In this document: piece by piece, positions 17,701 through 25,801 of the stretch
Position numbering within the stretch: the stretch's first letter is position 1
Layout of the letters: every line of letters starts with the position of its first letter
Source: Alteribacter populi
GTDB lineage: Bacteria; Bacillota; Bacilli; Bacillales; Salisediminibacteriaceae
DNA: 64,000 nt
NCBI RefSeq assembly: GCF_002352765.1
Contig: NZ_KZ293963.1
Span: 2,874,368 to 2,938,367, forward strand
Direction: 5' to 3'
Notes under the pieces: generated by a model
Databases searched by the model: none
The model's input: only the letters and a program-made list of their open reading frames with translations
Told to the model about the DNA's origin: nothing
Position numbers and translations under genes: made by a program

Positions 17701-19302
17701 CGCATCGATTGGTGGATTCGTCACTTGGGCAAATAATTGTTTAAAATAATTATAGAGTAGCTGCGGCTTTTTCGATAAAACAGCGAGAGGAGAGTCGTAC
17801 CCCATCGAGCCAACGGGATCCTTGCCTTCAGATACTAACGGCTTTAGAATTTTGTTTAATTCCTCTGTTGTATATCCAAACGCAAGCTGCTGGTCGATTA
17901 GCTTATCAATAGGCTCTGCTTTTTTCGGAGACTCAGGTAAATCATCAAGATCGATTAAGTTATCGTTCAGCCACTCTCTATAAGGCTGCTCTGCTGCAAT
18001 TTCAAGCTTAATTTCTTCATCTGGAATAATTCTTCCTTTTTCCAAATCAACAAGCAGCATTTTCCCAGGATGCAGCCGTTCTTTATACTCAATGTCATCA
18101 GCAAAGATATCTAATGCCCCAACTTCAGAACCGAGGACGACCATGCCATCCTTTGTGACATAGTATCGTGCCGGTCGCAGTCCGTTTCGGTCGAGACTCG
18201 CACCAATTTGTTTCCCATCTGTATAAACGAAAGCAGCAGGCCCATCCCACGGCTCCATTAACGTACTATGATATTCGTAAAAATCCCTCTTCGCTTCGTT
18301 TATTGTGTCATCGTTCGCCCACGGTTCAGGGACCATCATCATTGCCGTATGAGCTAATGATCTTCCTGAAAGGTGAAGGAATTCGAAGCAGTTATCAAAC
18401 ATGGACGAATCGCTTCCGTTTTTATCGATCACTGGCAACACTTTTTGCAAATCGTCATCATTAAAAAACTTAGAAGAACAGAGTGCCTGACGTGCCCTCA
18501 TCCAATTCACATTTCCCCTGAGGGTATTAAACTCCCCATTATGAATTGTGTAACGGTTAGGGTGTGACCGTTTCCAACTCGGAAATGTGTTCGTGCTAAA
18601 GCGGGAATGCACTAAAGCCAATGCTGACTTAAATTCCGGGTGGTTCAGGTCAATATAGAAGGAGTCCAATTGTTCTGGAATAAGCATACCTTTATAAACA
18701 ATCGTACTCGTTGATAAACTGCTAATATAAAACTCATCCTGTCCAGCAAGCTTTTTGGAAATCTCAATTTCCGTTCGTTTTCGAATGATATATAGTCTTC
18801 TCTCAAATTCATCCTGATCGGTAATCTGTTTTGAACGACCAACGAATACCTGGCGAATTGATGGTTTCGTTTTCTTCGCTTCCTCTCCAACAAACGAATC
18901 ATTGACCGGAACTGTTCGCCAGCCGAGAAACGTCTGTCCCTCTTCACGAATAATCTCTTCAAAAATTCGTTTTGTTTTCAGTCGGGTATCCTGATCTTGT
19001 GGGAGAAAGACCATACCAATACCGTATTCTCCTTCATTAGGCAGTACGATATCTTCTCTGTCACACTGCTTCACAAAAAAACGATGAGGAATTTGCGTCA
19101 GAATACCTGCACCATCTCCGGTGCTCACATCAGCCGACTGCCCTCCCCGATGCTCTAAGTTACTCAAAATATTAATCGCATTCTGGACGATAGCATGAGA
19201 CTTACGACCATTTATATTTGCGATCATCCCAATTCCACATGCTTCATGTTCATTTTCCGGATTATATAGACCCTGCTGTACAGGGTATCCATGCTTTCTC
19301 AT
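14710..19302 (-). CDS. gltB: Glutamate synthase large subunit
   Basis: This is the about 1530-residue alpha subunit. A class II glutamine amidotransferase domain starts at the ACGIGM cysteine, about 23 residues in. A short propeptide precedes this Cys, as is usual, and must be removed. Next come the central and FMN-binding synthase domains (GEGGE, PGEGGHLPG, SGYDGGTGA), the 3Fe-4S ligands in CHMDTCPVG, and the C-terminal glycine-rich beta-helix. The frame extends 27 bases further upstream, but AAGGAGGG lies 8 nt before the ATG at 19302, so I prefer that start. It is named gltA in B. subtilis. It is transcribed from the candidate promoter at 19360. Confidence 0.97.
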   Translation of the reverse strand: MRKHGYPVQQGLYNPENEHEACGIGMIANINGRKSHAIVQNAINILSNLEHRGGQSADVSTGDGAGILTQIPHRFFVKQCDREDIVLPNEGEYGIGMVFLPQDQDTRLKTKRIFEEIIREEGQTFLGWRTVPVNDSFVGEEAKKTKPSIRQVFVGRSKQITDQDEFERRLYIIRKRTEIEISKKLAGQDEFYISSLSTSTIVYKGMLIPEQLDSFYIDLNHPEFKSALALVHSRFSTNTFPSWKRSHPNRYTIHNGEFNTLRGNVNWMRARQALCSSKFFNDDDLQKVLPVIDKNGSDSSMFDNCFEFLHLSGRSLAHTAMMMVPEPWANDDTINEAKRDFYEYHSTLMEPWDGPAAFVYTDGKQIGASLDRNGLRPARYYVTKDGMVVLGSEVGALDIFADDIEYKERLHPGKMLLVDLEKGRIIPDEEIKLEIAAEQPYREWLNDNLIDLDDLPESPKKAEPIDKLIDQQLAFGYTTEELNKILKPLVSEGKDPVGSMGYDSPLAVLSKKPQLLYNYFKQLFAQVTNPPIDAIREEIVTMVETTVGAEGNLVNPGPESCRHIRLKTPVLANEQLEKLRVQKRDGFRTETLPILFNVTDDNGMERALEVLFAKADQAIEDGKTLVTLSDRGVDANHAAIPALLAVSGLHHHLIRKGTRTKISILLESGEPREVHHFATLLGYGAEGINPYLAFESLRELKNKGDLRVDSYDEAVTKYINAVTDGVIKVLSKMGISTIQSYRGAQIFEAVGIHPDVIEKYFTRTASRLGGIDLSIIEKEVLMRHERAFADNRGKNQALDSGDEFQYRENGEDHQYNPHTIHTLQHACRSNDYELFKKYSGLLTDEKNNLQSLRGLLSFKTRKPVPLDEVESVEEICKRFKTGAMSYGAISQEAHEALAIAMNRIGGSSNSGEGGEAPDRFTPDANGDSRRSSIKQVASGRFGVTSHYLVNADEIQIKIAQGAKPGEGGHLPGKKVYPWVAEVRGSTPGVELISPPPHHDIYSIEDLAELIHNLKNANPRARISVKLVSAVGVGTIAAGVAKGRADLVLISGYDGGTGAAPRSSIKHTGLPWEIGLAETHQTLLLNQLRDRIVVETDGKMMTGRDVIVAALLGAEEFGFSTAPLVVLGCVMMRVCHMDTCPVGVATQNPELREKFTGEAEHVANFMRFVATEARELMAELGFRTFNEMIGRTDILETNEAVDHWKATGVDLSALLYQPEVPEHVGNYATIEQNHGLDKALDTQELIPLCKNAIENGEPIEATVAIRNINRVTGTILGSEITRRYGADGLKEDTIRLTFKGSAGQSFGAFIPKGMTLKLVGDANDYVGKGLSGGKIIAHPSLRATFCAEENMIIGNVSLYGASAGEAYINGIAGERFCVRNSGVQAVVEGVGDHGCEYMTGGKVVVLGSTGRNFAAGMSGGVAYVLDESLEPFETKCNQANVHLQPLADEKERVEVYEMIEKHVYYTDSTIGKRVLENWETFLPKFVRVIPKDYLEMQDRIESLKDIGLEKFEAEMQAFEESKTDAKALALK

Positions 19303-19359
19303 AGCAACGCCCCTCCTTAATACTTTCAAAAAACCTATCGTTTTTCATAATTTCGGGTT

Positions 19360-19437
19360 AGTATATCACAAAATTTGATTAACATAAAATTCTGACTATA
19401 TAGATTGGAATGAAAGTTTTTAAGTTAAGCGCTTACA
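19360..19437 (-). promoter_or_regulatory. Candidate gltB promoter (extended -10) with an upstream cre-like site
   Basis: The minus strand carries TGATATACT, an extended -10 at 19360-19368, with only a poor -35 (TTTATG) 17 bp upstream, as expected for an activator-dependent promoter. About 60 bp further upstream, 19424-19437 reads TGTAAGCGCTTAAC, 12 of 14 matches to the CcpA cre consensus. GltC/TnrA sites were not identified. Confidence 0.45.
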
Positions 19438-19540
19438 ATATTTATATAATGCGTTTCTTTAAATTCACGATTTTTTTTTTACTTGAATCATTTGTTTGTT
19501 TAAAAATGAATACTATTTTGTCGTAATTTTTGGGGAGTTG

Positions 19541-19741
19541 CTTGGTGTTAAAATAAGAGGGACTTTATGGAGCTCCGTTGGCCTCCATCTGCTTGCTTTC
19601 CGCGGACGAACCGCCAAGCCTCCTCGGGGAAACCACCCTGCGGGGGTCTCGGCTGGCCCGTTTTTCCGCAGGAGTCTCGCAGATTACGGCCTACTACGCA
19701 GAAGTTCTTTTTTTAATTACGAGACCTTTATAAACACTTCT
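19541..19741 (+). repeat. GC-rich interspersed repeat, unit 1 of a tandem pair
   Basis: About 200 bp starting CTTGGTGTTAAA, with CTTTCCGCGGACGAACCGCC, TGCGGGGGTCTCGGCTGG and TTTTTCCGCAGGAGTCTCGC, ending in an AATTACGAGACC arm. It is followed by a spacer containing CAACTTGGCTACG and then a second unit. The reading frames inside it are not genes. Confidence 0.9.
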
Positions 19742-19768
19742 ATTCAACTTGGCTACGATCTCCAACTT

Positions 19769-19966
19769 GCTTGGTGTTAAATTAAAAGGGGCTTTATGGA
19801 GCTCCGTTGGCCTCCATCTGCTCGCTTTCCGCGGACGAACCGCCAAGCCTCCTCGGGAAATGCGCCCTGCGGGGTCTCGGCTGGCCCGTTTTTCCGCAGG
19901 AGTCTCGCAGATTACGGCCAACTGCGCAGAAGATGTTTTTTAATTACGAGACCTTATAAAAACTTC
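19769..19966 (+). repeat. GC-rich interspersed repeat, unit 2 of a tandem pair
   Basis: Same unit as 19541-19741, in the same orientation, about 228 bp downstream. Differences are scattered single bases. Confidence 0.9.
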
Positions 19967-20139
19967 AAATCAACTAGGCTACCTCAAACTAGCCTATTAC
20001 TAGCAAATGCAAATTCTTATAGAGAACGTTCTATACTGTCCCCTTTAGTTTCACGTGAAACATTACATCAAGCAAGAAAGATAAACTTTGGTGTCCCTTT
20101 CAAAAGATACGTGAACACCCTTCTTATAGTAAACAAAAA

Positions 20140-20160
20140 ATGCCCTTAGTTAGCGGGCAT
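20140..20160 (-). terminator. Terminator of the chemoreceptor gene
   Basis: ATGCCC / GGGCAT hairpin followed on the minus strand by TTTTTTG, 51 bp after the stop. Confidence 0.7.
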
Positions 20161-20210
20161 CTTTTGTTAAATTACTTCTCTACTATCAACAGTTTTTTTC
20201 AATAATATCG

Positions 20211-21725
20211 TCACTTCAATTCTTCGGTCTTTTTGATTAACTCTTCCAATTCCAGGGTAACACCATTAAGAGTAGCGATTAGATCGGAAAGAAATTCTAC
20301 AGAAGACAGTTGTTCCTCAGAAGCATTGGCTACATTTACAGCATGGTCAGTTGCTGTTTCTGCAAAAGAGGTCATCTCTTGAAATGACGCCGATGCTTGT
20401 TCTGATGCAGCTGTTACCTCTCTAGTTGAAAATGATATTTCCTTAATTTGATTAGCAACCCCATCAATAGACGTTTGAATTTTGCCAAAGATTTCTCCTG
20501 TTTCCTGGACGATATCTAATCCACCTCTGACCTCATTCATAATTTGATTCATAGAATCTACAGACGTATTTGTATCTTCTTGAATAGCGTTAACGAGTTC
20601 TGTAATTTTACTTGCAGATTCAGAAGATTGTTCAGCTAACTTTCTTACTTCATCCGCTACAACAGCAAACCCCTTTCCTTGCTCTCCCGCTCTTGCTGCT
20701 TCAATCGCTGCATTTAAAGCTAGTAGGTTCGTTTGTGAAGAGATATCTGTAATTAAACCAACGATTTCTCCAATTTCTTTGGAGCGATGATTCAACAACA
20801 TCACTTTCTCAGAAGAAATGCTAACAGTATCATTAATTGAATTCATTTGTTGAACAGTTTTTTGGATCATAGCATTACCATCAGTAGCTTCTTGTACTGT
20901 CTTAAGCGATACTTCTGACACATTAGACGACGTTACCGCAATTTGTTCAATTCCTGATGCTATTTCCTGAATTGATTTGGAACTATCAATCGTCTGTGCC
21001 TTTTGAGTATTTGCTGCGCTCGAAATTTCTTGAATATGAGTTACGATGTCTTTGAGCGCTAACCGATTTGAATCATAATTCGTTTTAATTTGTGATGATG
21101 CCTGTATTAATTTCTCAGAAGTGAGAGATAACTTCTCAACAATACCATTTAAAATTTGTTGTTTTTCTTCCCTTTCGTCGAGGTCAGCAACTAACTTTCT
21201 CTTATTTATAATTTGCCAAATGATCGCACCTGACGTCCCGATCAAGAATACTGCATGAATAAGTACCATTGAAAAGGTATAATGATGTGTTCCAAAAACA
21301 TATTCAGTTAAGACCACCGTTCCTGCCAAATGCTGAATAGCAAATAACCCAGTCATTATTAAAATTAAGTTTACTCTTTCATAATAGCCGACCATCGCGA
21401 CTACCATGAAAATCGAAAAGTGATACTCAACCATCCCTTCCCCACCAGCGATCATTGACATACTACTAAACGTAATCGTAAGCGTATTTAAAAGCGGCAA
21501 TAGCGGATGGTCCTTTTTCAATCGATAAAGAACAAAACAAATGATAAAGAGGACAATGGGTACAAAAAGAAAAATGTTAGTAATGTAGCTAATCTGATGA
21601 GAATGTACATGTCCAAAAAAATCAGATAAATTTAGAAACCGATGTAGGAAATGTACGACAACCGATACAAATAGGACGATAGTAGATAAAACAAGAATAA
21701 TTCGATTCTTTACACTTAATAACAA
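20211..21725 (-). CDS. Methyl-accepting chemotaxis protein with a six-TM sensor module
   Basis: This is a 504-residue chemoreceptor. The first about 175 residues form six membrane helices with very short loops, so no extracellular ligand domain is present. Residues Glu/His in GMVEYHF and His in AIQHL lie inside the membrane bundle. No clear HAMP follows. A coiled-coil signalling domain ends the protein, with the hairpin tip DISSQTNLLALNAAIEAARA, the CheA/CheW contact region. It starts at TTG (21725) behind GGAGG with 7-nt spacing. It should sense a membrane or cytoplasmic cue and feed the CheA pathway; the cue is unknown. Confidence 0.9.
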   Translation of the reverse strand: MLLSVKNRIILVLSTIVLFVSVVVHFLHRFLNLSDFFGHVHSHQISYITNIFLFVPIVLFIICFVLYRLKKDHPLLPLLNTLTITFSSMSMIAGGEGMVEYHFSIFMVVAMVGYYERVNLILIMTGLFAIQHLAGTVVLTEYVFGTHHYTFSMVLIHAVFLIGTSGAIIWQIINKRKLVADLDEREEKQQILNGIVEKLSLTSEKLIQASSQIKTNYDSNRLALKDIVTHIQEISSAANTQKAQTIDSSKSIQEIASGIEQIAVTSSNVSEVSLKTVQEATDGNAMIQKTVQQMNSINDTVSISSEKVMLLNHRSKEIGEIVGLITDISSQTNLLALNAAIEAARAGEQGKGFAVVADEVRKLAEQSSESASKITELVNAIQEDTNTSVDSMNQIMNEVRGGLDIVQETGEIFGKIQTSIDGVANQIKEISFSTREVTAASEQASASFQEMTSFAETATDHAVNVANASEEQLSSVEFLSDLIATLNGVTLELEELIKKTEELK

Positions 21726-21972
21726 ATCATTTCCTCCTCAAAAACTTACTTCTTAATTGAATTGATTTAAAAGTTAATTCACATTAGGTGCCACCAGTCG
21801 CGAATGTAATTATTTTGATTGTCCTCAATTTTGGACACGCACCACTAATACTTTTAATACAAATTAAACTTTATCAGATTATAGTATTAATAATCTATAA
21901 ACATTGAAAATTTTGCCTTTTATTACATTTAAGTAATAGTTCTATTTACCTATTTTACGCAACTTTTGGTTG

Positions 21973-22074
21973 ATTGGTGTTAATTTAAGGGGGACTTTAT
22001 GGAGCTCCGTTAGCCTGCACCTGCTCGCTTTCCGCGGACGAACCGCCAAGCCTTCTCCTCGGGAAATACGTCCG
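21973..22074 (+). repeat. GC-rich repeat, 5' half of an interrupted unit
   Basis: Matches the first about 100 bp of the 19541 unit (from GGTGTTAA to CTCGGGAAATACG) and then stops. The missing 3' half reappears at 23134. Confidence 0.85.
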
Positions 22075-22122
22075 GTGTAAGGTGACAATAAAGTTATTTA
22101 ATTTTCATACCAAAACACGCAT

Positions 22123-22150
22123 AACCCCGTCCACATATTAGGGCGGGGTT
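22123..22150. terminator. Hairpin, possible terminator
   Basis: AACCCCGTCC / GGGCGGGGTT stem with an 8-nt loop. T-tracts are weak on both sides. It lies 3' of the decayed pentapeptide gene. Confidence 0.45.
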
Positions 22151-22224
22151 AAAACAAAGTTGTTTAACTTTTGATCGAGTCTATTTCATTGCACTTAATA
22201 TAACATTAAAGTCGTTCTTAAGAT

Positions 22225-22852
22225 TTAACGTTGAATTTTTAGACCTAATAACGAAGCAAATTGTATCGCTTGAGACGTTGATACTTTACATCCTTTTAAT
22301 TTCTCCATTGAAACAGTTAAAGAATGGATGAGCTTATATCAATTCCTTTTAATGATGTCTCTTCAAAGCTTGCGCCATTAAGATTACATGAAAGAAATTC
22401 TACTTTTTTGAGCTTACAGTCATAAAGGTCAGCGCTTTCTAACGCAGCATCATCAAAAGTCACCTTTTCAAGTTTTGAGTTACCGAACATAACCATTTTA
22501 AGAATGGATTCCCCAAACCTTGTATTACCGATATAAGACTCTGTTAGGTTGCTGCCTAGCAACTTACAATTAAGAAACTCAACTCGATTCATGGAGGCAT
22601 TACTCAAATTAGCATTGGATAAATCACAATTTTCAAAGCGCACATCGGTAAGATCAATTCAGCTAAAGTCGGTATTAACAAAGTTGCAGTTTTTGATAAC
22701 CGTTTGATAAAGCCGTAATCGCTCTATGGACTCGTTATCAAATTGAGAATCTGTAACGAGGCACACTTCAAATTCTGGATCTTTTCATAATAAATATCTG
22801 TAAATCTTCTCTCCGTTAGATTTTCAGGAATCTTGGGTTTCTCAATTTTCAC
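22225..22852 (-). pseudogene. Pentapeptide-repeat protein, inactivated
   Basis: The longest intact stretch (22317-22643, 108 codons) consists of pentapeptide repeats of the A(D/N)LXX type. The frame continues on both sides only if broken. Upstream, a GTG at 22852 with an AGGTAGG site opens VKIEKPKIPEN, then a one-base shift near 22780 and an in-frame TGA (after NTDFS) precede the repeats. Downstream, a shift at the stop near 22320 restores a normal family ending (VSMEKLKGCK ... FASLLGLKIQR) that stops at 22225. So at least two frameshifts and one stop are present. Such proteins form right-handed beta-helices; some mimic DNA. This one is probably dead. Confidence 0.75.
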
Positions 22853-23133
22853 TGTATACCTACCTACTCTCAAAGAACTTTAATTTGTTTATAAGGTCTC
22901 TAGATACAAATATAAAGGAACACATGTTCTTTTTCAAGACTTGAGCTTTATGCATTTTCTAAAATATAGGATTCATCTAAACGCATTTATTAACTGACGT
23001 TGTTTTGAGTTCTAAGAACCCCCCCCCCCCTTATTAAGTTAAATCCGATTGTTGAATAGAATGACTTGCGTTTTTTAACAACTTTATTATTCTTTAAACG
23101 CCTTTATTGTTAAACAACTTTTTGTCCATTAAC
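22853..23133. other. Intergenic region with a 12-C homopolymer
   Basis: There is no gene. It contains a run of 12 cytosines at 23019-23030 and otherwise AT-rich sequence. Confidence 0.6.
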
Positions 23134-23252
23134 ACCTGCGGGGTTTCGGCTAGCCCGCTTTTACCGCAGGAGTCTCACAGATTCCCGCCAACTACGCAGA
23201 AGATCTTTTTATTAATTACGAGATCTTATAAACACATTTCAACTTGGCTACG
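23134..23252 (+). repeat. GC-rich repeat, 3' half of an interrupted unit
   Basis: Matches the last about 120 bp of the 19541 unit (from CCTGCGGGGTTTCGGCT onward), including the CAACTTGGCTACGG spacer to the next unit. Confidence 0.85.
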
Positions 23253-23263
23253 GTTTCCAACTT

Positions 23264-23436
23264 GCTTGGTGTTAAATTAAGAGGGGCTTTATGGAGCTCC
23301 GTTAGCCTGCATCTGCTCGCTTTCCGCGGACGAACCGCCAAGCCTCCTCGGGAAAAGCGCCCTGCGGGGTCTCGGCTGGTCCGTTTTTCCGCAGGATTCT
23401 CGCAGATTACGGCCTACTACGCAGAAAATCTTTTTT
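23264..23436 (+). repeat. GC-rich interspersed repeat, unit 4
   Basis: A nearly complete unit in tandem with the 3' half at 23134, sharing the same spacer found between units 1 and 2. It ends about 90 bp before the nitrilase-family gene. Confidence 0.9.
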
Positions 23437-23530
23437 ATGAAGATTCCTGCATCCTCCCTAACCTCCATGAGTAAATTTTAATTGACTATGTTTCTAAAAA
23501 AATTCAACACTACTTTAAGGAGGTTTAGTA

Positions 23531-24316
23531 ATGATAAAAATTGCAGCGATCCAAATGCGTTCAGAAAAAGCTTTGGTTGATGTAAATAGAAAAAAAGCAG
23601 TAGCCTTTGTTAAAGAAGCAGCTGCGAATGGAGCTAAACTTATTTGTTTGCCTGAATTATGGGTTTCCGGTTATGGATTAAAAACGTCAATGTTCCATCA
23701 ATTGGCTGAACATGTTGAAGGAACAACAGTGACGATGTTTCAGCAATTAGCTAAAGCACTAAGAGTTGTCTTAATCGTTCCTTTTCCTGAACGAGAAGAA
23801 CTTGATAAAAGCCTTTTTATCTCAGCTGCGATCATTAATGTTGATGGCAAAATTTGTGGCATTCAACGAAAATCCCTGATCTGGGGAACGGAAAACAAAA
23901 CCTTTTTACCTGGAGAAAAAAAGTACCCTGTATATAAAACAGCAGCAGGAAATTTAGGTGTGCTTATTTGCTACGATATCGAATTCCCTGAACCCGCAAG
24001 ACTGCTCGCTTTACAAAAAGCCGATTTGATTGTTGTCCCTTCTGTTTGGAGTATTAAAGCGCAACAAAGGTGGGATATTCAATTGCCTGCCAGAGCGCTA
24101 GATAATTCTGTTTATGTGTTAGGGGTTAATGCTGTCAGTGAAGGTGTTTGTGGAAAAAGTAAGTTTATTAGCCCTCGGGGAACGGTTTTGAAGGAAGGCT
24201 CTGCTACGAATGAAGGGATCATATATGGCAATATCGATATGAATACAATACAATCCGTCAGAAATGACATTCCTTATATGAAAGATTATCCCCCGGAATT
24301 TACACCCAGGGGCTAA
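23531..24316 (+). CDS. Carbon-nitrogen hydrolase (nitrilase superfamily, omega-amidase-like)
   Basis: This 261-residue cytoplasmic hydrolase cleaves a C-N amide or nitrile bond with a Glu-Lys-Cys triad. The triad is visible: Glu in LPELW (near residue 43), Lys in QRKSL (near 116) and Cys in GVLICYDIEFPE (near 149). Length and motifs fit the Nit2/omega-amidase to carbamoyl-putrescine hydrolase group; the substrate cannot be told. It starts at ATG behind AAGGAGG. It lies upstream of an amino-acid ABC transporter on the same strand, separated by 329 bp, so a role in nitrogen scavenging is plausible but inferred. Confidence 0.9.
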   Translation: MIKIAAIQMRSEKALVDVNRKKAVAFVKEAAANGAKLICLPELWVSGYGLKTSMFHQLAEHVEGTTVTMFQQLAKALRVVLIVPFPEREELDKSLFISAAIINVDGKICGIQRKSLIWGTENKTFLPGEKKYPVYKTAAGNLGVLICYDIEFPEPARLLALQKADLIVVPSVWSIKAQQRWDIQLPARALDNSVYVLGVNAVSEGVCGKSKFISPRGTVLKEGSATNEGIIYGNIDMNTIQSVRNDIPYMKDYPPEFTPRG

Positions 24317-24645
24317 GTCCTTAGTTGAAGAAATCTTGTCTTCTAATTAAAATTTACGAGCATAAGTATGAAAATGACTTAAAATATGAGTCAATATCAT
24401 CATGCTCTTTTGGGTCGTTGTGCCTTAAAGGGGTTCGTTATATTCGGGTTATTTCTATTGCTTTCCTTGAGGATGTACACCTTTTTTATGCTTTAAGTCC
24501 TAATCGAGGAAACTTTATTGAAGGAAATTCGCAAATTATGTTGAATTTAACAGTAAAGGGTTTTCTGTTAATTAAAATTGTTTGGAATTTTTCCAATATT
24601 GGTTCTATTTCAAATCATTTAATTAAATTTAAGGGGGAAAAGAAA
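24317..24645. other. Non-coding stretch upstream of the ABC transporter operon
   Basis: The frame is open through here in phase with the downstream lipoprotein, but it has no coding look, and the lipoprotein has its own start and ribosome site. A short palindrome TTGGAA/TTCCAA lies near 24590. No convincing promoter hexamers were seen. Confidence 0.5.
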
Positions 24646-25413
24646 TTGAAAAGTAAACTATTTTTATTGTTCACACTGATAATGGCTGCATCGATTATGG
24701 TAGCCTGCGGAAGTGATTCTGCTGCAGATGGGGACATGCCAGAGTACACTGTTGCTATTGACACTAACTACGTTCCATTTGAATTCTTAAACACTGAAAC
24801 ACAAGAGATGGAAGGCTTTGACGTCGATCTTATTTATGAAATTGCAGACAGAGTTGGCTTTACTATTGATTTAGAAACAGTAGAATTCGATGGGATCGTA
24901 ACAGGAATGGGGACAGGTCGTTATGATATCGGTATTGCTGGCATGACGATTACAGAAGAAAGAGCCGAAAGCTTTGACTTCTCTGATCCCTATTATGATG
25001 CAGGATTAATTTTAGCTGTTAGAGAAGATGAAACTGAAATCGAATCTATTGATGATGTCGATGGCAGACCGGTAGCGACACGTGCTGCTACAACAAGTGA
25101 AACGTACTTGAAAGATAACACAGATGCTGAAATCCAGACCTTCCCAGATATCGTGAATGCCTATCAAGACCTCACTGCTGGTCGCGTAGATGCTGTCATT
25201 TATGACCTTCCAAATGTCATGTATTACATTGATACAGAAGCACTTGGTGAAATGAAAACTGTAGGTGACGTACTAACAGGTGAACAATACGGAATTGCCT
25301 TTCCATCCGATTCTGAATTAACTGAACAAGTGAATGAAGCGTTAGCAGAAATGAAGGAAGATGGCACATACGGTGATATTTATGAAGAATGGTTCGGTGA
25401 GCGTCCAGAATAA
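24646..25413 (+). CDS. Polar amino-acid ABC transporter substrate-binding lipoprotein
   Basis: This is a 255-residue class II (SBP_bac_3) binding protein for a polar amino acid, of the GlnH/ArtP type. The start is TTG at 24646 behind AAGGGGG. It is followed by a lipoprotein signal peptide with lipobox IMVAC, the Cys being lipidated and anchored outside. The mature part has the usual YVPFEFLNTET and FDVDLIYEIADRVG ligand-pocket strands and ends near GDIYEEWFGERPE. The frame is open 321 bases further upstream, but that part is non-coding in character. Permease and ATPase follow after a repeat-filled gap. Glutamine versus arginine cannot be decided. Confidence 0.88.
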   Translation: MKSKLFLLFTLIMAASIMVACGSDSAADGDMPEYTVAIDTNYVPFEFLNTETQEMEGFDVDLIYEIADRVGFTIDLETVEFDGIVTGMGTGRYDIGIAGMTITEERAESFDFSDPYYDAGLILAVREDETEIESIDDVDGRPVATRAATTSETYLKDNTDAEIQTFPDIVNAYQDLTAGRVDAVIYDLPNVMYYIDTEALGEMKTVGDVLTGEQYGIAFPSDSELTEQVNEALAEMKEDGTYGDIYEEWFGERPE

Positions 25414-25435
25414 TATGAAAAAGTGACGTCAATAA

Positions 25436-25720
25436 AGAAAAGCGCTAGCGCCTTGGCATCGTACGACATAGGAAACTTGACTTATCGCCAAAAAAGGCGA
25501 AAGTCATTCATCAAAAAATGGCTTATACAGAAAGTGCAAGCACTTTCGACTGACAGATTGAAGCCGCTTTTTGGATTCTTCTGACAGTCTAAAGTGACCT
25601 CGTAGCTGTCTTTTCCTCTGCTAGTCATGCTCCGGTGTGTGTCCGCCCGAGACAACCCGCAGCTTATTCACGAAGGGATGGTTGTCGCTGGAGCTATACA
25701 CCGAAACGTAAATTTTTATC
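25436..25720 (+). repeat. Interspersed repeat inside the ABC transporter operon
   Basis: Begins AAAGCGCTAGCGCCTTGG and ends GGAGCTATACACCGAAACGT. Its two ends match those of the element at 63275-63411, while the middles differ. It fills most of the 388-bp gap between the binding-protein and permease genes. Confidence 0.75.
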
Positions 25721-25801
25721 CTTTCTTAACTCTTTACATTAGGCGCGACAAGTGATTGACTTGTTGCGCCCTATATATTAAAACGGGAGGTCGTTAAAAC
25801 A

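Noticed and set aside
13201..19302. Many antisense frames of 60-150 codons opposite gltB and gltD.
   Set aside because: They are shadows of long, well-conserved genes with biased codon use.
19496..20149. Several open frames on both strands through the GC-rich repeats (also 23244-23474).
   Set aside because: They follow the repeat sequence, occur in every copy and have no ribosome site or protein family look.
24325..24645. A long N-terminal extension of the binding lipoprotein.
   Set aside because: A TTG start with ribosome site and a complete lipoprotein signal peptide lies at 24646; the extension has no coding character.
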